DNA of 64,000 nucleotides. It comes from Seriola aureovittata (lineage: Eukaryota; Chordata; Actinopteri; Carangiformes; Carangidae). Positions 32,840 through 46,139 of this stretch are shown here, piece by piece. The stretch is taken from positions 28,110,770 through 28,174,769 of the forward strand of contig NC_079366.1 of the NCBI RefSeq assembly GCF_021018895.1, in the 5' to 3' direction. The stretch's first letter is position 1, and the number at the start of each line of letters is the position of its first letter. A program made the translations under genes and the position numbers. The notes under the pieces were generated by a model. That model did not search any database. It worked only from the letters and a program-made list of their open reading frames with translations, and was not told the origin of the DNA.

Positions 32840-32862
32840 CCCCCCCCCCCCCCCCCCCCCCC
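32840..32862. repeat. Uninterrupted C-run of 23
   Basis: Twenty-three C residues between 'gcagaggaa' and 'taaaatta'. The complementary G run can form a quadruplex, and slippage is expected. Confidence 0.95.
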
Positions 32863-33243
32863 TAAAATTAACAGATATCATTTTAAAAAGCAGAAAACAA
32901 ACTGTTCTAATTCAAGCACAGCAACAACTGGCAAAGTTCAAATGTTTGTGAAAGACAGAAACACCTCTGTCTCATAGCAACAGAACATAACTGCAATGAT
33001 TGTGCCAGTGAAATGATAAAATACAGCATCATATATATCATTTGAAGACTGTTCGCCCTGCCACACATCACACCGACGACATCGCGTCAAATAAAAGTCA
33101 GCTATAAATAACTGACCTGAATCAAACTAACCCACACCGTCCTAACTATCAGAGTCGAACTCCTGCAGCTCAGAGAGCGATCGACTCCTGATGCATCTCG
33201 TTAGCACGGCCCACTGGAGGCCTGTGCTACTTCAAACACCTCC

Positions 33244-33244
<1 letters not shown>

Positions 33245-33282
<38 letters not shown>

Positions 33283-33283
33283 A
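33245..33283. repeat. (CTG)n / (CAG)n trinucleotide tract, about 13 units
   Basis: Uninterrupted TGC units. On the minus strand this reads as a 12-residue polyglutamine run inside an open frame at 33232-33552. The rest of that frame shows no family, so coding is not supported. Confidence 0.95.
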
Positions 33284-35193
33284 GCCCGCAGCCTGCCGCT
33301 GGCTATAAATAGAAACCAATCTGCAACCCCACCTAATGAGCACAATCCACAATCCACTACCAGCCGCTGTGTGTGTAGTGTATGTAAAGATACAGCTGAC
33401 CATGCTGTTTTGATCATGGGTCTACTGCAAATCATTGCTCTGCCAAGGAGTGTGTGTGTAAGTGTAAAAGTGGGTGTGTGCATTAGGTTCTTTATATCTT
33501 TTGTTGCTAAGTATAGACAAAGCAAGTTGCCTTTGCAGGATAAGGGCGGCACGACGAGCTAATTGTCCTCTGACTCCCTCCATCTTTCCTCTTTCTCTGC
33601 TACAAGTCTTTCTTCTTCTTCTTCTTCATCCGTCTTCTCAAATCTCGCCAAGCTTTCTCACCTTCGATGTAGGAGTGTGTGTGTCTGTGTGTAACTGTGG
33701 GAGTGCAGTGCTCAGCCTACTTGTATATGTTTCTGCACATCTGTGTGCTTTATAAATAGTAAACGTGTGTGTGTTTACGTGCAATAGTAATAGTAGTAAG
33801 CGCTGTATAGTGCATCGCAGCACTGTGAAACCTCAGAATGGAATTTGTGAATCCAGGAAATATTTTTCCAAACTAACTAAACGTAAATAGATCAGTTTTC
33901 ATCATATCATATCATCATCATCATCATATAATCATTAATCGTTACTTCTTATGAATGAAAGTTTTGAGAGTTCAGAGTTAATAAAATGTCCCACTCATAA
34001 AATGAAGCATCTGATCTTACGATTTGACCTAGTTCCCAGCATGCAGTGTCTTAAGGTTGACACTCTCCAGAGTCTAAAGAACTTCACATACTGTTTTCCT
34101 GCTGATAAAAATCAAATTAACTATGATGAAGATTAGTATTGGGTTCACTACGTATCTCCATACAACTCCACACATAGGTGCATTAGATGCTCTGCCCAGT
34201 CATCCATCAGTTAAAGCTATAATGCTTGCTGAAGGGATTTCAGATTATTTAATGCTTGTAAATATGACTAGAGTTGTTGCTTGAACTTAATGTCCCAGGT
34301 TTCATGACAGTAAACTGGAGCAACCGGCGACAGACACCGCTCCAGCTACATCTATTACATCTATATTTAGTGTTGATCTGCTTAGTAGCATTTCTCAGAT
34401 AGCGTAGCATGCTGCTTGTTTTATAACAAGTGTTGCCTCTTCATTTTGTACAACTGATCTATCTCATTATATCCAGAACAGATAATGCAATTCAAACTAA
34501 GTTAGGCATTAAGGCTTCTTCTTGCATATTACTGGATTTTTCATGCAGTTCTGTAGGATTACAGATCGGACGACACAAAGATATAATAAGTTTTATATAT
34601 TACCACTTTCAGCTGTAGTTATATTGTATGCACGATGAATAGATACTGATTAAATAAACCACTATTTCCCAGTGAAATGGGAAACTCAGGTAAATATGTT
34701 TGGTTGGAGGATAATGGTATACAAACAACCCACACAGCTCTTCCTTTTCACTAAGCCCCACCCCTCCCATCCTGAACAACACTGGCTTTGGTCCTAACAT
34801 CTCTCTTAACATAAGTCTATAAAAAACACAGACACTGCTGTGGAAATGTAGACCAGTGTCTTAAGTGTAATGAACCTGCTTTTTTTTTTTCTTTCTCAGG
34901 TTCAGTGAGTTCAGTCAGTGAGTTTTACATTGAAATTAACAGATGGGAAAAAATCCCTCGGTGCAGGATTTTTTTTTTTCATTATTTGTCTTTTGGCTTT
35001 TATGACCCACCTGCCCCCCAGCTGGAATAACTTTTCTTCCACAGTGATATTGAAGTCTGCAACTGCCTCAGGCATTTTCTTGGTTTCTATCTGAAACCCT
35101 CAGTCAAGACTAACATCAGTTAGTTCTTCTCATCTCTGCTCATGTGGTGACACCTGATTGGCCGATCACTTGCTGATGGCTGAAAGCGTAGTT

Positions 35194-35218
35194 TCTCTCT
35201 CTCTCTCTCTCTCTCTCT
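35194..35218. repeat. (TC)n microsatellite
   Basis: About 12 TC units. Confidence 0.9.
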
Positions 35219-38200
35219 GTCCCTTTCAGTGGAGATAGTGTTTCAAACCTTCAGTAATTAGTGCAATCGTGGCTCAGTAACTGCAGATCAATGGTGCTCA
35301 GTCCCCTACTGGGAGCGACACATTGGAGGCCGATCCGCACGTCTTTCACACCAGGGAATGTGACACAACAGAAGGCCTGTCAGCCCCGGTTACAGATGCT
35401 GTCACAAATGCTTCAAGGGGAGGGAAAATTATAGAGATCAATGTATAAAGTGACTCATTCCAAAATGCTACATAACTGTATCTATTATAGGGAGAGCAGA
35501 GGGTCATTATGCTGCATTTGCATGTCTGCTTTTGACAACCGAGAGTTTCGCATCTTTTATTTTAGAAACATTGCACTTAACCCCCCTAAGATCAGTTGTC
35601 AGTCAAATACTGAGGCAAATACAGACTTTGTGCCGTTATTTCTTTTCTTTTTATTGGATTTGTCTGCAGAAATTTGCAGAATTCCACATTGAAATGAAGT
35701 CTGCATTTCAGTAAACTCCAAGGTCTATGAATACTAATCCAGTAATCAATGAATGCATAATGAAGTGGTTTGTCATGGAGACTCAATGACCTGATAATCA
35801 CCTAAATGTTGCAGGAGAACAGAACAGAGCTCTGTTGTGGCACCGAGGTACGATGTGGCGTCACTGAAGCATGCAGCCTCTGTGACATTTGGTCTTATTC
35901 GGGCATTAGTTCGGGGGTTGGGGGTTCTCCTCCTGTCAAAATATAAACCTTTGTGTATCTCCCGACAGGAATTATTCAGGAAAAAAAGCAGAGCATTTGC
36001 TGCCGGATGACATTACCATCACAATTTTACATCATCGCTTAAGAGAACTGCACTAAAGAGAACCAGCTGGCCACACACACAGGACGTGTCTGCTGTTAAC
36101 TGCCCCAGATAAAGCTAAAGACTTATCGATTGAAACAGTATTTTAGTAGAGGAAAGGTGAAGGACACATTCTGTTTGAATCATTTCAAATGTGTTTTCAG
36201 ATTTTTTGTATTTTTTTCATTAGATAAAGAGCTTCAGTCAAACAAATGTTGTATTTCGAGTTGGTTGTTATCGTGTAAAAAAAATTCTGTTCTGTGGGAT
36301 GAAAAATGCTCCAGCTGACCTCTGACATCCATGTGCAATTTGATGAGCTTTTTGTTTACTGCAGTGATGCGCTGCGACATCACTAACAGCTGTGCTACCA
36401 TGTCGTCTGGCAAACACAAAAGCCAGTTAAATGCACAAGTACAAGCTGCCATATTAAAGTTATTTGTATGTGAAAACTCTACATGTCGTGGCTTTCAGTA
36501 ATAACTGTCATACGGACATTAATTGGACATTATTGAAAACTGACCTGATGATCTCTCCCTATAAAATAAATTTCTCCCTGTTAGTGTGCGTCATGGAAAC
36601 ATAATGTCATGCTATCAGAGCCAGTAGAGGCAAACCAGGTAAATGCTTGGGGCCTCCCGGGGGCGGAAAGGGGGCCCCTGATGACCCCTCATAGTGGCAC
36701 ATTTTACCCCAAAACCCCTCTAAGTGGGACCCCTGATGATGAGTCCCTGCATGTGAGGCATTCAGGGAACATCTGTAAATTGTACCGCGTCACAATAGCC
36801 TGCGTGTGAGGGTCTAGGACAGAGTCTAGGATCGCCACTGCACGCTATAATACAACAATACGTCCCTTATAGCGGACAATCTGTTGTCCTGATGCGTGCC
36901 TTATGTGTCATGCAGGTGTGTGTCATCTTCATGCATTGGCCCGTGTCTCTGCACAAGACAATGGGAATAATTACCTTCGAGTTTAATGTTGTCAGATCGT
37001 CTGCCAGTCGTCAGCGATGAAAGCCTGCAATAAACAGAAAAAACAAAAAAAGAAAGAACAAGTTGAATCAACCATCAGTGTCATACACGGAAGAAGGGGC
37101 AGGTCAGTGCCTGACACATAACGATGAGTGGTGGATAATTAGGAGAGAGTGTCCCTGATTGGTGCATTTGTCTACATCAAAGAGAGATAAGTAGGAAATG
37201 AAGCAGCTGGGCCGGCATTACATGGAGGAACAAAGCAGTGAGACACAATCACAGAAATATTGGGAAAAAAAAAAACCTGAGCAAATAGATTTTCTCCCGA
37301 TGGATTCAGCTCATATGTTAACCAGCGCATTAAAAAAATACCCTGTGACTTTTAGCCAAACAGCCTTGACTGTTGTTCATGATTAGGAACATGTCCTGAC
37401 GCTAAAGACCATCGTTCGGGCTCCGGGGCATGCTGGGAAGCTCTGAGACGGGAGAGCGAGTGCGTAATTCTCGGTGTGACTGCTCAGTGTGAGGCTGCAG
37501 CAGCAGTGAACAACTCCCCGGGATGAATCAGTGAAATGGGATCAGCGTGACACGGGGCACAAGGGCGAAATAGGCTGAAAACACTTCACTTCTCCTCATA
37601 TATTGTACAGTATTTGGGATAAGAACAGCTGATTAGGCGTAGGTGTTTCTTCAGAGCACATGTGAAGTTTCTCTCAGTCCGGCTTTGGATGTCAGAGATG
37701 TCAGCTGTAAGTGTTGCGAAGCCATAAAAGTGTCACGACTGCTGTCCAGTGTGCTGATTATAAAGCTGTTCTGGCAGTAGTGGATTTGACACCCCTTGTG
37801 GGGACCAATGGGCAGTAGTATAGTGGCGAATGTCTTGTCTTGAATGTCCCTTGTTTTTTTATTTTTGGCCTTTCAACTACAGCTTATAAACTTTCAACTA
37901 GAAAAAGCTAAATTGTTTGAAAAGGGAAAAAAAAAAACATTTTTTTTTCATTTTTTATCAAGTGTCAGTTGAAGTGTAAGCATGAGAAGAAGTCGAACCG
38001 TCAGTTGGAGTGTGATCTCTGAAAGCAGACGAAGTCTCAGTGAAAGAATATGAAATGAAAGCTGTGAAACCCTCGTTTGATTTGTGCGCGCTGGAAGCAG
38101 TTGATCTGTCAGTTCAAATGTCACAATGATATATAACGCGTGAAAAAGCCCCATTCGGACCTGATTTCTCCAGAGGAGGTGGGTTGATTTAACAATTTTC

Positions 38201-38349
38201 CTGTGCTGGTCAGTTCAAGAGCTACGTCCATATAATCCGAAGTGAATCGCTGAGTTTTTTCCATATGAAGGGCTGCTTATCCTGTTTCTGCTAATCTGAT
38301 AGGTGGAAAGAGTGATTGGACAAAAAGCAGAGAGCAAAGGCTGTTGTAA

Positions 38350-38690
38350 TAAAAATAATAATGATAATAAACTTTATTTGTATAGCACTTTTCAAAAACA
38401 CATGTTTACAAAGTGCCTCACAGACATTAAGAAACAGTGGTGTAATGATGATATAGAGATAAAAGGTAATGAAATAAAAACCTCCAAATGATGAAAAAAC
38501 AGTAAAAGCATTATACAGACAGAAACTCAAATGAGTTTTTAAAAGAGGAAACGGAGGTAGCTTGTCTAATTCTCAATGAGACATTATTCCACAGTTGAGG
38601 AGCCCTCACAGTAAATGCCCTACCACCCTCTGTTTCCAGACGTGCCCTCAGCGCCGAGAGCAACGGCTGATGGCAGCTGCAGGTAGGTAG
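38350..38690 (+). repeat. Teleost dispersed repeat with a 'taataataaactttatttgta' type start
   Basis: It starts with an A/T microsatellite-like tail (aataataatgataataaac), then 'tttatttgtatagcactttt', 'acaaagtgcctcacag' and 'attattccacagttgaggag'. It ends with 'gacgtgccctcagcg' and 'gagagcaac'. This is the order of a very common fish dispersed repeat known to me from other genomes. No coding frame. A second, weaker member may lie at 57680-57790. Confidence 0.6.
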
Positions 38691-39751
38691 CGGTATCCTC
38701 TTTTAAACCCCATTTGTTTACATTTCGTCACATTGGCACTGGTAAAAGTATGATGAATTATCTATTAGCACTTATTGATAGCCAGTTTCTGGTGGCTATC
38801 ACACGGCTATCACTGGAATACCTTTATTGTGACGACAACTTGTGCTGAATCTCGGGCAAGTTTTGAAGCATCTTTGTTCTATGACCTCTAAGCTGATTTT
38901 ATGGATGTTTATTCACACAGATAATTCATATCAACATTGGAGATTAGAGATTTCATTTATATCTACAGGCTTCATAAACCATCTCCTGTAATTTCTCAAT
39001 GGCTACCGTGCCGTCTGGAACAGCGAGTTCAATTAACAATGAGCGCAATGAATAATCCACGCCTCCCCATGTAATGTTATGCTCTCTGAATGGGGCTAAA
39101 GTGTAAATGCCTAAAGCACTTGAAATACCATTCAAAGTGTAAGTTAATGAGACAGCTGAAGCCTGCACTGAGTGTGGTGTCACCCTCTCTAGCCCAGAAC
39201 ATTCTGTGCAATACACAATACTGACTAAGCTGTCGTCTGACCACGGCAGCAGTGCTGTGCTATCACAAACTGTAATTTAGAAACTCACAGTATCCAAACA
39301 AAGATTGGCTGCTATCATTATCGCATCTTTCTGCATAAATTTGTGTTTGTTGAGACGATCCCAGCAAAAACTGATGCAGTTTATATGATGTTGTTAACCC
39401 AGTCATCTTCATTCAGCTCAGTTAATCATCATGAGGGACAATGCAAAGCAGAACATTACAAGTGGGTGCTTTCTTTGAATTGGCTTTATAACCGAAACTG
39501 TCATATTCTCGAGAAACTCAAATCTCCACTGTAGGAGCCAAATTCCAAATTGTATCATCTTTATTGCCCCATAATTATTCACTTTATTTGCTTATTTGTG
39601 GTTTACTATAGGAATAGAATATGGAGTCTTGCACTGGTCTACACACTAATATGTATCAGTGAAGGATTCCACATAAAATGACCAAACAAGTTTAAATTTG
39701 TTGTAGTGAAAAGCATAACAGAAAGTCAAAGGTGAGTCACTTGTTTGTAAT
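38691..39751. other. Unassigned, no gene seen
   Basis: Complex AT-rich sequence with short open frames, no known motif. Confidence 0.35.
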
Positions 39752-40240
39752 TTAAAGGACCCACACTCTATTAAGTGATATTTTGATAATAATGAAAATT
39801 TAATTTTAAAGCAGGTCTAGGTTCTATATTAATACTGTGAAAGTATCAAAGCGCTCAGTCCACAAGAAATGTATTCAGAAACTGAACCTTAAAATGAGCC
39901 GTTGGGACTTCTGTAACTTTGTGATGTCACAACAAAGCCGTTCTCACCCTTGCCCTAAGACCATCATCCAACCTTGCAGGATTTGAGTGTTTACCTGAGA
40001 TCTGCTATATTTGTATTCCGATCACTCAGAAAACAGCCGGCCAATCAGAAAAGAGGCTCAGAGCCTCCTCTCTTCTGATTGGCTCACTGACTTGCTGTTA
40101 CTAGAGCTCCAGAGAGAAGCCTGAGAAAGGAGATGTAAAACTACATTGAGATGGTTTTTGGTTCTAAAAACCACAATTGTATCTTCTCATGGATCAACAC
40201 ATAAGTGTAAAATAAAATAGGTGTAAATTATAGGACCTGT
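39752..40240 (+). mobile_element. MITE family copy B
   Basis: Starts TTTAAAGGACCC at 39751 and ends ATAGGACCTGTACA near 40240. The internal hairpin has arms GCCAATCAGAA (40040-40050) and TTCTGATTGGC (40073-40083) with further pairing between them. It shares 'ctatattaatactgtgaaag' with copies D and E. It forms an inverted pair with copy C, 770 bp downstream. Confidence 0.85.
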
Positions 40241-41011
40241 ACAATCACCTGTTTTGTGTTCTCAGTGATGTCATACGGTATGTAATGTAAATTGCACCAC
40301 AACACACACTTCCCGAATCCACAAATGTCCAACTTCCATCAGGTCAAACGCTCAAACTGTTGATTATAATCAACATTTTTTGGTGCAACTTCAATCCATG
40401 GTTGGGGAATTCGTAACCCTGTTTATCGTCCTGAAGGTTAGCCTTGAAACAGAACACCTTATCAACGAGGGGCGTTGGGAATGGATGGGTCCGTATTGGG
40501 ATCACTGATCAGACATCAATCAACAGCCACCTGTCAGGTCATTCATCAGTTAGACCGAGTGGAAGTAAATGCTGAGTTCATTTGTCTTCACTGGACTCAG
40601 ATGTGAGTGTGACATGTCGACGACATGAACAAACACAAGATGAATAGAGCAGACACACACAGTCAGACACACACACACACATACACACAAACCTGCTGAA
40701 CTACTGTTCACATTGGCAGGTAATCTGTTACAATTACTGCCACTGTATTTTGACCTTGATGAAGCTACTTGTGCAGTGGCGTTTGTGTACATGTGTTCTG
40801 ATACTTCTATCTTTGCGAGGACCACCTTTTAGAGAGTTTGGAAAGTGGGAACGTTTTGAGGACATCTTCAAAGAGCTGTTTAAGGCGTGGTTTTTGAGTC
40901 AAGGGTAAAACTAGGTTGAGCTGATCATTTTTTCCTTTATTTTAACTAAATTTTAATTAGGTTTACCATCTGACTTGCATTGCATGCATTAACATGTATT
41001 TTAACATGCAG
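40241..41011. other. Spacer between inverted MITE copies
   Basis: Contains a short AC microsatellite at 40666-40689 and no gene. Confidence 0.5.
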
Positions 41012-41486
41012 TATAAAGGTAATATTTTTTATTACTTATATTTTTATTTTTTCTCAAGTGTTGATATCCATAAGAACCAAGAAACATCTCAATGTAGTTT
41101 TACATCTGCTCTCTGGAGCCTCTCTGGAGCCAATCAGAAGAGAGGAGGCTCTGAGCCTCTCTCCTGATTGGCTGACTGTTTTCTGAGTGATCTAATAAAA
41201 ACTATAGAAGATTTCAGGTAAAACACTCAGAGAAACCAAATCCTGCAAGGTTGTATGGTGGGTCCCGGTGGTCTGGGCTTGGGGCGATGGCTGAGGGCGG
41301 TGACTGCTTTGTTGTGACATCACAAAGTTACAGAAGTCCCGACGGCTCATTTTAAGGCTCAGTTTCTGAATACATTTCTCTGTGGACTGAGCGCTTTGAT
41401 ACTTTCACAGTATCAACATAGAACCTAGACCTGCTTTATAATCAAAAAAGACAGAAATCTCACTTTATACAATAGGGAACCTTTAA
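41012..41486 (-). mobile_element. MITE family copy C
   Basis: Ends read TATAAAGGTAAT (41012, diverged) and GGGAACCTTTAA (to 41486). The hairpin arms are GCCAATCAG (41129) and CTGATTGGC (41164-41172). It is the reverse orientation of copy B and about as long. Confidence 0.85.
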
Positions 41487-43791
41487 CACTATGATTCCTT
41501 CTTTACAGTAATCAACATACCATAAACACATGAAGGTACAGAAATGAGAGCCTTGCTTTTCTACTTCCACTCTCCAAATCATATTCTTAAGGGGACTTTC
41601 CATTGATTTTATGTTCAATTTACTCTGCATGATGACTACTACTCAGCCTCAGCAGTTTTCGTCTTGCACATGGCATGTGGTCAGGTGTAGGCTATGTAAA
41701 CACTTTGGTCAAGGTCAGGGAAAGATTGTGATGTGGTTAAAGGAGCCTCCACTGACAAGGGGACTGCTGCTTAACCAGTGAAAACAGTTATATAATGTCT
41801 ATAATAATAAAGACAAGCCATACGTGTGCAGTTAGCAGCAGGCTCACTAATTTCCACTGTGGGAAATCTAGCATTTTTTGAGCTTTATCGATACTAGAGA
41901 CTAAAAGAATATATAAATTTCTGCTGCTTCAGTTTTGACCATACTTTTTCAATCTGTCTCGGCCTCTTCCCAAACCTCTTTGAAGCTATATTCATACATT
42001 GTGGGGTCAGGCTTGGAGGGAAAACAAACTTCAAAACAAGCTAACAGACACAGTCCTGGCCTAACCTTGACAGAGCGCAGCATTAGCATTTATCTGATGA
42101 ATTGAAGTCCAATACTCAGTCTCCTTTAAGGTCTGGTCTGCTCCCCACTGACTCAAAATATATTGACTACTATTGAAGTCAGTGTGAAGTACAGTCTAGA
42201 GTTATCCTTCTCGTTTCAACACATGATATCATTAATGGTAAATCTGAGAAGAAACACGGGCAGATCCAGCTGAGGTAATCTTACAGGTGCTAGAATCATG
42301 TTTTAAACACTGCACCAAAATCTCTAACCTGGCAGGAGGACTTGTTACACATGTTCCACCTAAGTACAACTTTTACCCACAAAGCCTGAGTTGTTTGTAC
42401 TTCAACATAAAAAAAAAGTGCCAAGAATTTCTCAAAGGAGCCGAAGTACAACACCACACACAAACACCTTTTTACCGCCTTCACACACTTGGCTCCTGCA
42501 GTCTATTGTATCTAACATCTGTTCTGAAAAATGTTGTACTGCTTTTCTGAAGGAGCCTGTAGCTGAAAGGAGACACAAAGATCATTTTCTCAGCTGGAGG
42601 GGAAACAACTGAAGCAGTGAGACTGTGGTTGAAGTGTGGAGTAACTCATTCCAGTAAGGTGTTCTTTGGGTCAAAGCCTGTTATTGACAGTCCAGTGGAC
42701 ACCCTGCTGCTCCTTCAAACATGACCACTCCAGTTACTGCATCCCCTGAGTATTTTCAAGAGCAATCCCGCCATCTAAGACTAGACAACAGATGAAAAAA
42801 AAAGATTTTTTCGCCTCAAAGTCCTTGGGAAGGACAACTTAGGAAGTTGTTTAGCTTTGGGTTTATATATGAGCTCATAAAAGGTGATAACCGAGGAAAA
42901 TGAGGAGAATAAGTGATACGATGGAGAAAATAAAACAGTGTGAAGGGAATATGAAACGATCTCATCTCAGTGACAACACACACATGAAAGTCAAGATGAC
43001 AAACAAACCAACAAAGCTGAACTGGATGAAAGAAACTGAATGTCAAAAGAATAAAACAAGAAAAACAAAAAAAAAAATTGAAAGTATCTGATTTAAAATA
43101 GAGAAGATGTAACCGAGTGTGAGATAAATACACGAGAAAACATTAAAAGCAGCGCCTGCGCTATATGTGATCGAAGCCAACATCTTCATACATATTACTT
43201 TAGAAACATAAACAAGAAACTTGGAGGGATCAGATGTATTACATATCATCATGTTGTACAGGTTTACACCTCCAATCCTTCAAACTGCCTTCACAAACTC
43301 TTTTCAAAAACTGTAGTAGCACTTCTTAAAATGAATTCCTCCCCCTCCATCATTGAAGTCAATTGGATTCAGCTCATTTGTAAATGGGGATATTTGTCCC
43401 TCCCCGTGGACAGAGCCTCAATAAATCTTTATGCATGAAATAGATTGTCTCTTTATTGATGTTGATGGTCTCACCGACTCAAATTATGTAAATCGATGAC
43501 CTGTTTTTTAAACAAAGTTCAGCTTTGAGCTAATTTGACAAGATCACTTTTGGCCTATTATTTGCCTCCATCACAGTGTGAAATGTGAAAATTACAAGCG
43601 CTGCTCAGCTTGTTTTGATAGGAACGATTGATTAAAGACTCTAATTGATTCATGAAACATGTGTTCTAAGTGCCATGTAACATGAACTGAAATGGAAAAT
43701 GTTTAAGTTTTTCTTTTTTTTTTCACTAAATAACGATTTTTTATAATCATTTTGTAAACCATCATTATTGGCTATCAGTGCATGGGTGAGA
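41487..43791. other. Unassigned, possible conserved non-coding block
   Basis: No gene is supported. The stretch 43430-43690 is complex AT-rich sequence with 'ctaattgattcatgaaac' and 'tatgtaaatcgatgacc'; it could be regulatory. Confidence 0.3.
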
Positions 43792-43815
43792 GGGTGGGAG
43801 GGAGGGGTGGGGGGG
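43792..43815 (+). other. G-quadruplex motif with one-base loops
   Basis: G runs of 3, 3, 3, 4 and 7 separated by T, A, A and T. This is an ideal parallel quadruplex pattern with one run to spare. Structure is inferred from the pattern. Confidence 0.75.
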
Positions 43816-44764
43816 TGGAAAGTTGTTTAAAGGAAAACTTGAAAGATTTATCCAAACCACTCTGGAAAAGTGATGTACAATGTTCAAAATCAATAAAGAT
43901 AAGTGACACAAAAAAAGCAGAAAGGAACCTGAGGTGGCTGCTGGCACAAGACTCGACATGAATCAGTCCGCGGTGTCACAAACTCCACAAACATTCGTCT
44001 CTGCTTGCTCCCAAAAGGGGAAACGCATGCTGAGTAACGCGTGTCAAAACACCCACACTCACAACATTTGCTTCTTAAACGGATCAGCACATCCTCACCA
44101 CCGCACATATGTCAATTCACAATACCTGCATCTGATGACATGATGCTACGCGGCGCAGCCAATGTGTGTTGCACATTTCGTGACGGTACAAAAAACCTTA
44201 CACTTCTATCTTCGCTGCATACAGCCGAGCAATGGGTCTCATGAACACAAGAGGTTCCTTTCAAGAGATGCTTAAAGGAAGTGTCAGAATAAATGTTTGC
44301 TGTCGCCTTTTGCTTACAACAGCTAGAAACAGTGGCCTCTAATAACTGCTTGAATGTAGTTATCAGTACTTAATAGCATTTATCAAAAGGGCAGTAGGTA
44401 GTTATGTGTAAATGTTACATGCATTTAGCCTCAATTGTTAATCTTTTTTAAACGTGTACCTGTAAACATGTCATTTACTTTTCAGAGCTAATGCACATTT
44501 ATGAAATGTTATGGTTCTCCTGTGTCAGCGTCTTTTTATTCACTTCAAAAAAATCCATCAGAGTTTGTTTGTAAGAAAAGGCACAGACTAAACTCTGTGA
44601 CTTCACTGTAAACAAGTGAAACAAGTTTGGAGTCAGCTATAGAAACCCTCCTGCAGAGCCCAACATCACATAGACACCATCAGATGACTCCTACTGCGTC
44701 AAACCCATAAACTGCCAAACCCCCACAGAGCTATGGGTTTGTTTCATCCTTCACTGAGCCATCA
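43816..44764. other. Unassigned stretch
   Basis: No gene or repeat recognised. Short open frames occur on both strands. Confidence 0.35.
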
Positions 44765-44774
44765 ACACACACAC

Positions 44775-44842
<68 letters not shown>

Positions 44843-44850
44843 TACATACA
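44765..44850. repeat. Long (CA)n microsatellite with (CATA)n end
   Basis: About 36 CA units (one AACA interruption) and then three CATA units. Confidence 0.95.
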
Positions 44851-46115
44851 ATTCGTATTACCTTACTCCTCAGAACCGTCCACTGACACTCTTAACCTGA
44901 ACCCTCAACGTGGAAAGAAATGTAATTCCTAACCTAGCGATTTGCCTGGAGGACGTTGAAGACTCGCCCAAATACTCCACGTTCATGAATATGTGGCTTC
45001 TATAATTGATGTGTGACTCATCAGTGAGGCACAAACCTGGCAACAGATGGTGGGTTAAAAGCAGGCCCCTCCCTTCGCTTGCGAGGAGAGAGCAAATTAA
45101 ATGATATACTTTGTAGGTATATTATGATTCAGCTTTTGGTTTTTTAACTTATTTTGATTGAAAGTATATCAAGGTCTGTGAAACGGAACAGATCTGTTTA
45201 AAAATGATGTTGTGCCCACCTTTCTTTTTTTTTACCATGCATCTACATGTTGTATTTTCTGCTGCAGGAACTCTGATCAAAAAGTCGTTAAATCCAACAT
45301 CATTTATCAACTTTTATGTTCGTAGCAACCAATGCTACTTTTCTCTCCTCGTCTCGCAGAGGTGTTTTTGTCGTGCATTAGTCAGAGAGCCGGGAGCGCT
45401 TCGTGTAGCCGGGTCGGCCTCTCCACAGCTGCACGGTGTCGTAGACACTCTGCTAACAGAAAGTTTCACTGCCCCGGGGGGGTTAGCCCGCATCTACTAA
45501 TGAGGAGTCTGCCATCAAACTGCAACATATCATTAAGGGTCTGACTTGAGCCTCTCAATAAATGAGATCCACCTTGACATTTCATTGGTTGCATAAAAGC
45601 AATAAAAGAGCAGCCATATGGAAGTTAGCCAGGTGGTGGCAAAGTGACAGTGACAGGAAAGATTTAAGGTTCTCTAAGCAAGCTCTGAAAGACAAGTGCA
45701 TTTCTTTTTAATTTTTCGGGTCATTTTTCTATGTTCTTTTTCTTTTTTTCTCTGTTCCCAGAAAAAAAACCCCCAAAAAACACACTTGCCTCTTGGGAGT
45801 TGTTTATGCAGATGAAAAAAATTGATTCCAGCAAAACAAAATAATGAATTTGCCTTTCAGAGCTTCCACCGTCATCCTAGAGTTAGGAGAGTTTATTTAA
45901 GATTTTGAGAAGTTGAAAGGTTGTGTAATCCACTTTCACGCGTTAGGATAGGAACGTTGATTTCGAAATGATTCATCTGTAATTGCTTTTTTCCTAAATC
46001 AGGTCCTTGCCCGAATTATCAAAATGGGAAAAAAAATAATGATCCCTATTCATATGCAACTTGTCTTTTTCCCGTCATGACAGATCGCTGTATACAATCA
46101 CTGTGTAATTACATA
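44851..46115. other. Unassigned stretch
   Basis: A G+C-richer patch occurs at 45375-45485 ('gccgggagcgcttcg', 'gccccggggggg'). No exon structure is recognised. Confidence 0.35.
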
Positions 46116-46139
46116 GGGGGGGGGGGGGGGGGGGGGGGG
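46116..46139. repeat. Uninterrupted G-run of 24
   Basis: Twenty-four G residues between 'attacata' and 'tgaactgc'. With the 23-nt C run at 32840 it is one of two extreme G/C homopolymers in the window. Confidence 0.95.

Larger units (their letters stand above)
32863..38349. other. Unassigned, microsatellites only
   Basis: No gene is supported. It includes the CTG tract at 33245-33283, (TTC)n near 33617, an (ATC)n run near 33905-33935 and the TC tract at 35194-35218. A G+C-rich patch with 'ggggcctcccgggggcgg' lies at 36650-36690. The remaining open frames are short with no recognisable product. Confidence 0.35.

Noticed and set aside
33232..33552. 106-codon minus-strand frame with polyglutamine
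   Set aside because: The Gln run is only the CAG tract; the remainder has no similarity I recognise.
36640..36740. G+C-rich 'ggggcctcccgggggcgg' patch as a CpG island
   Set aside because: Too short and CpG-poor; it may be part of an unrecognised repeat.
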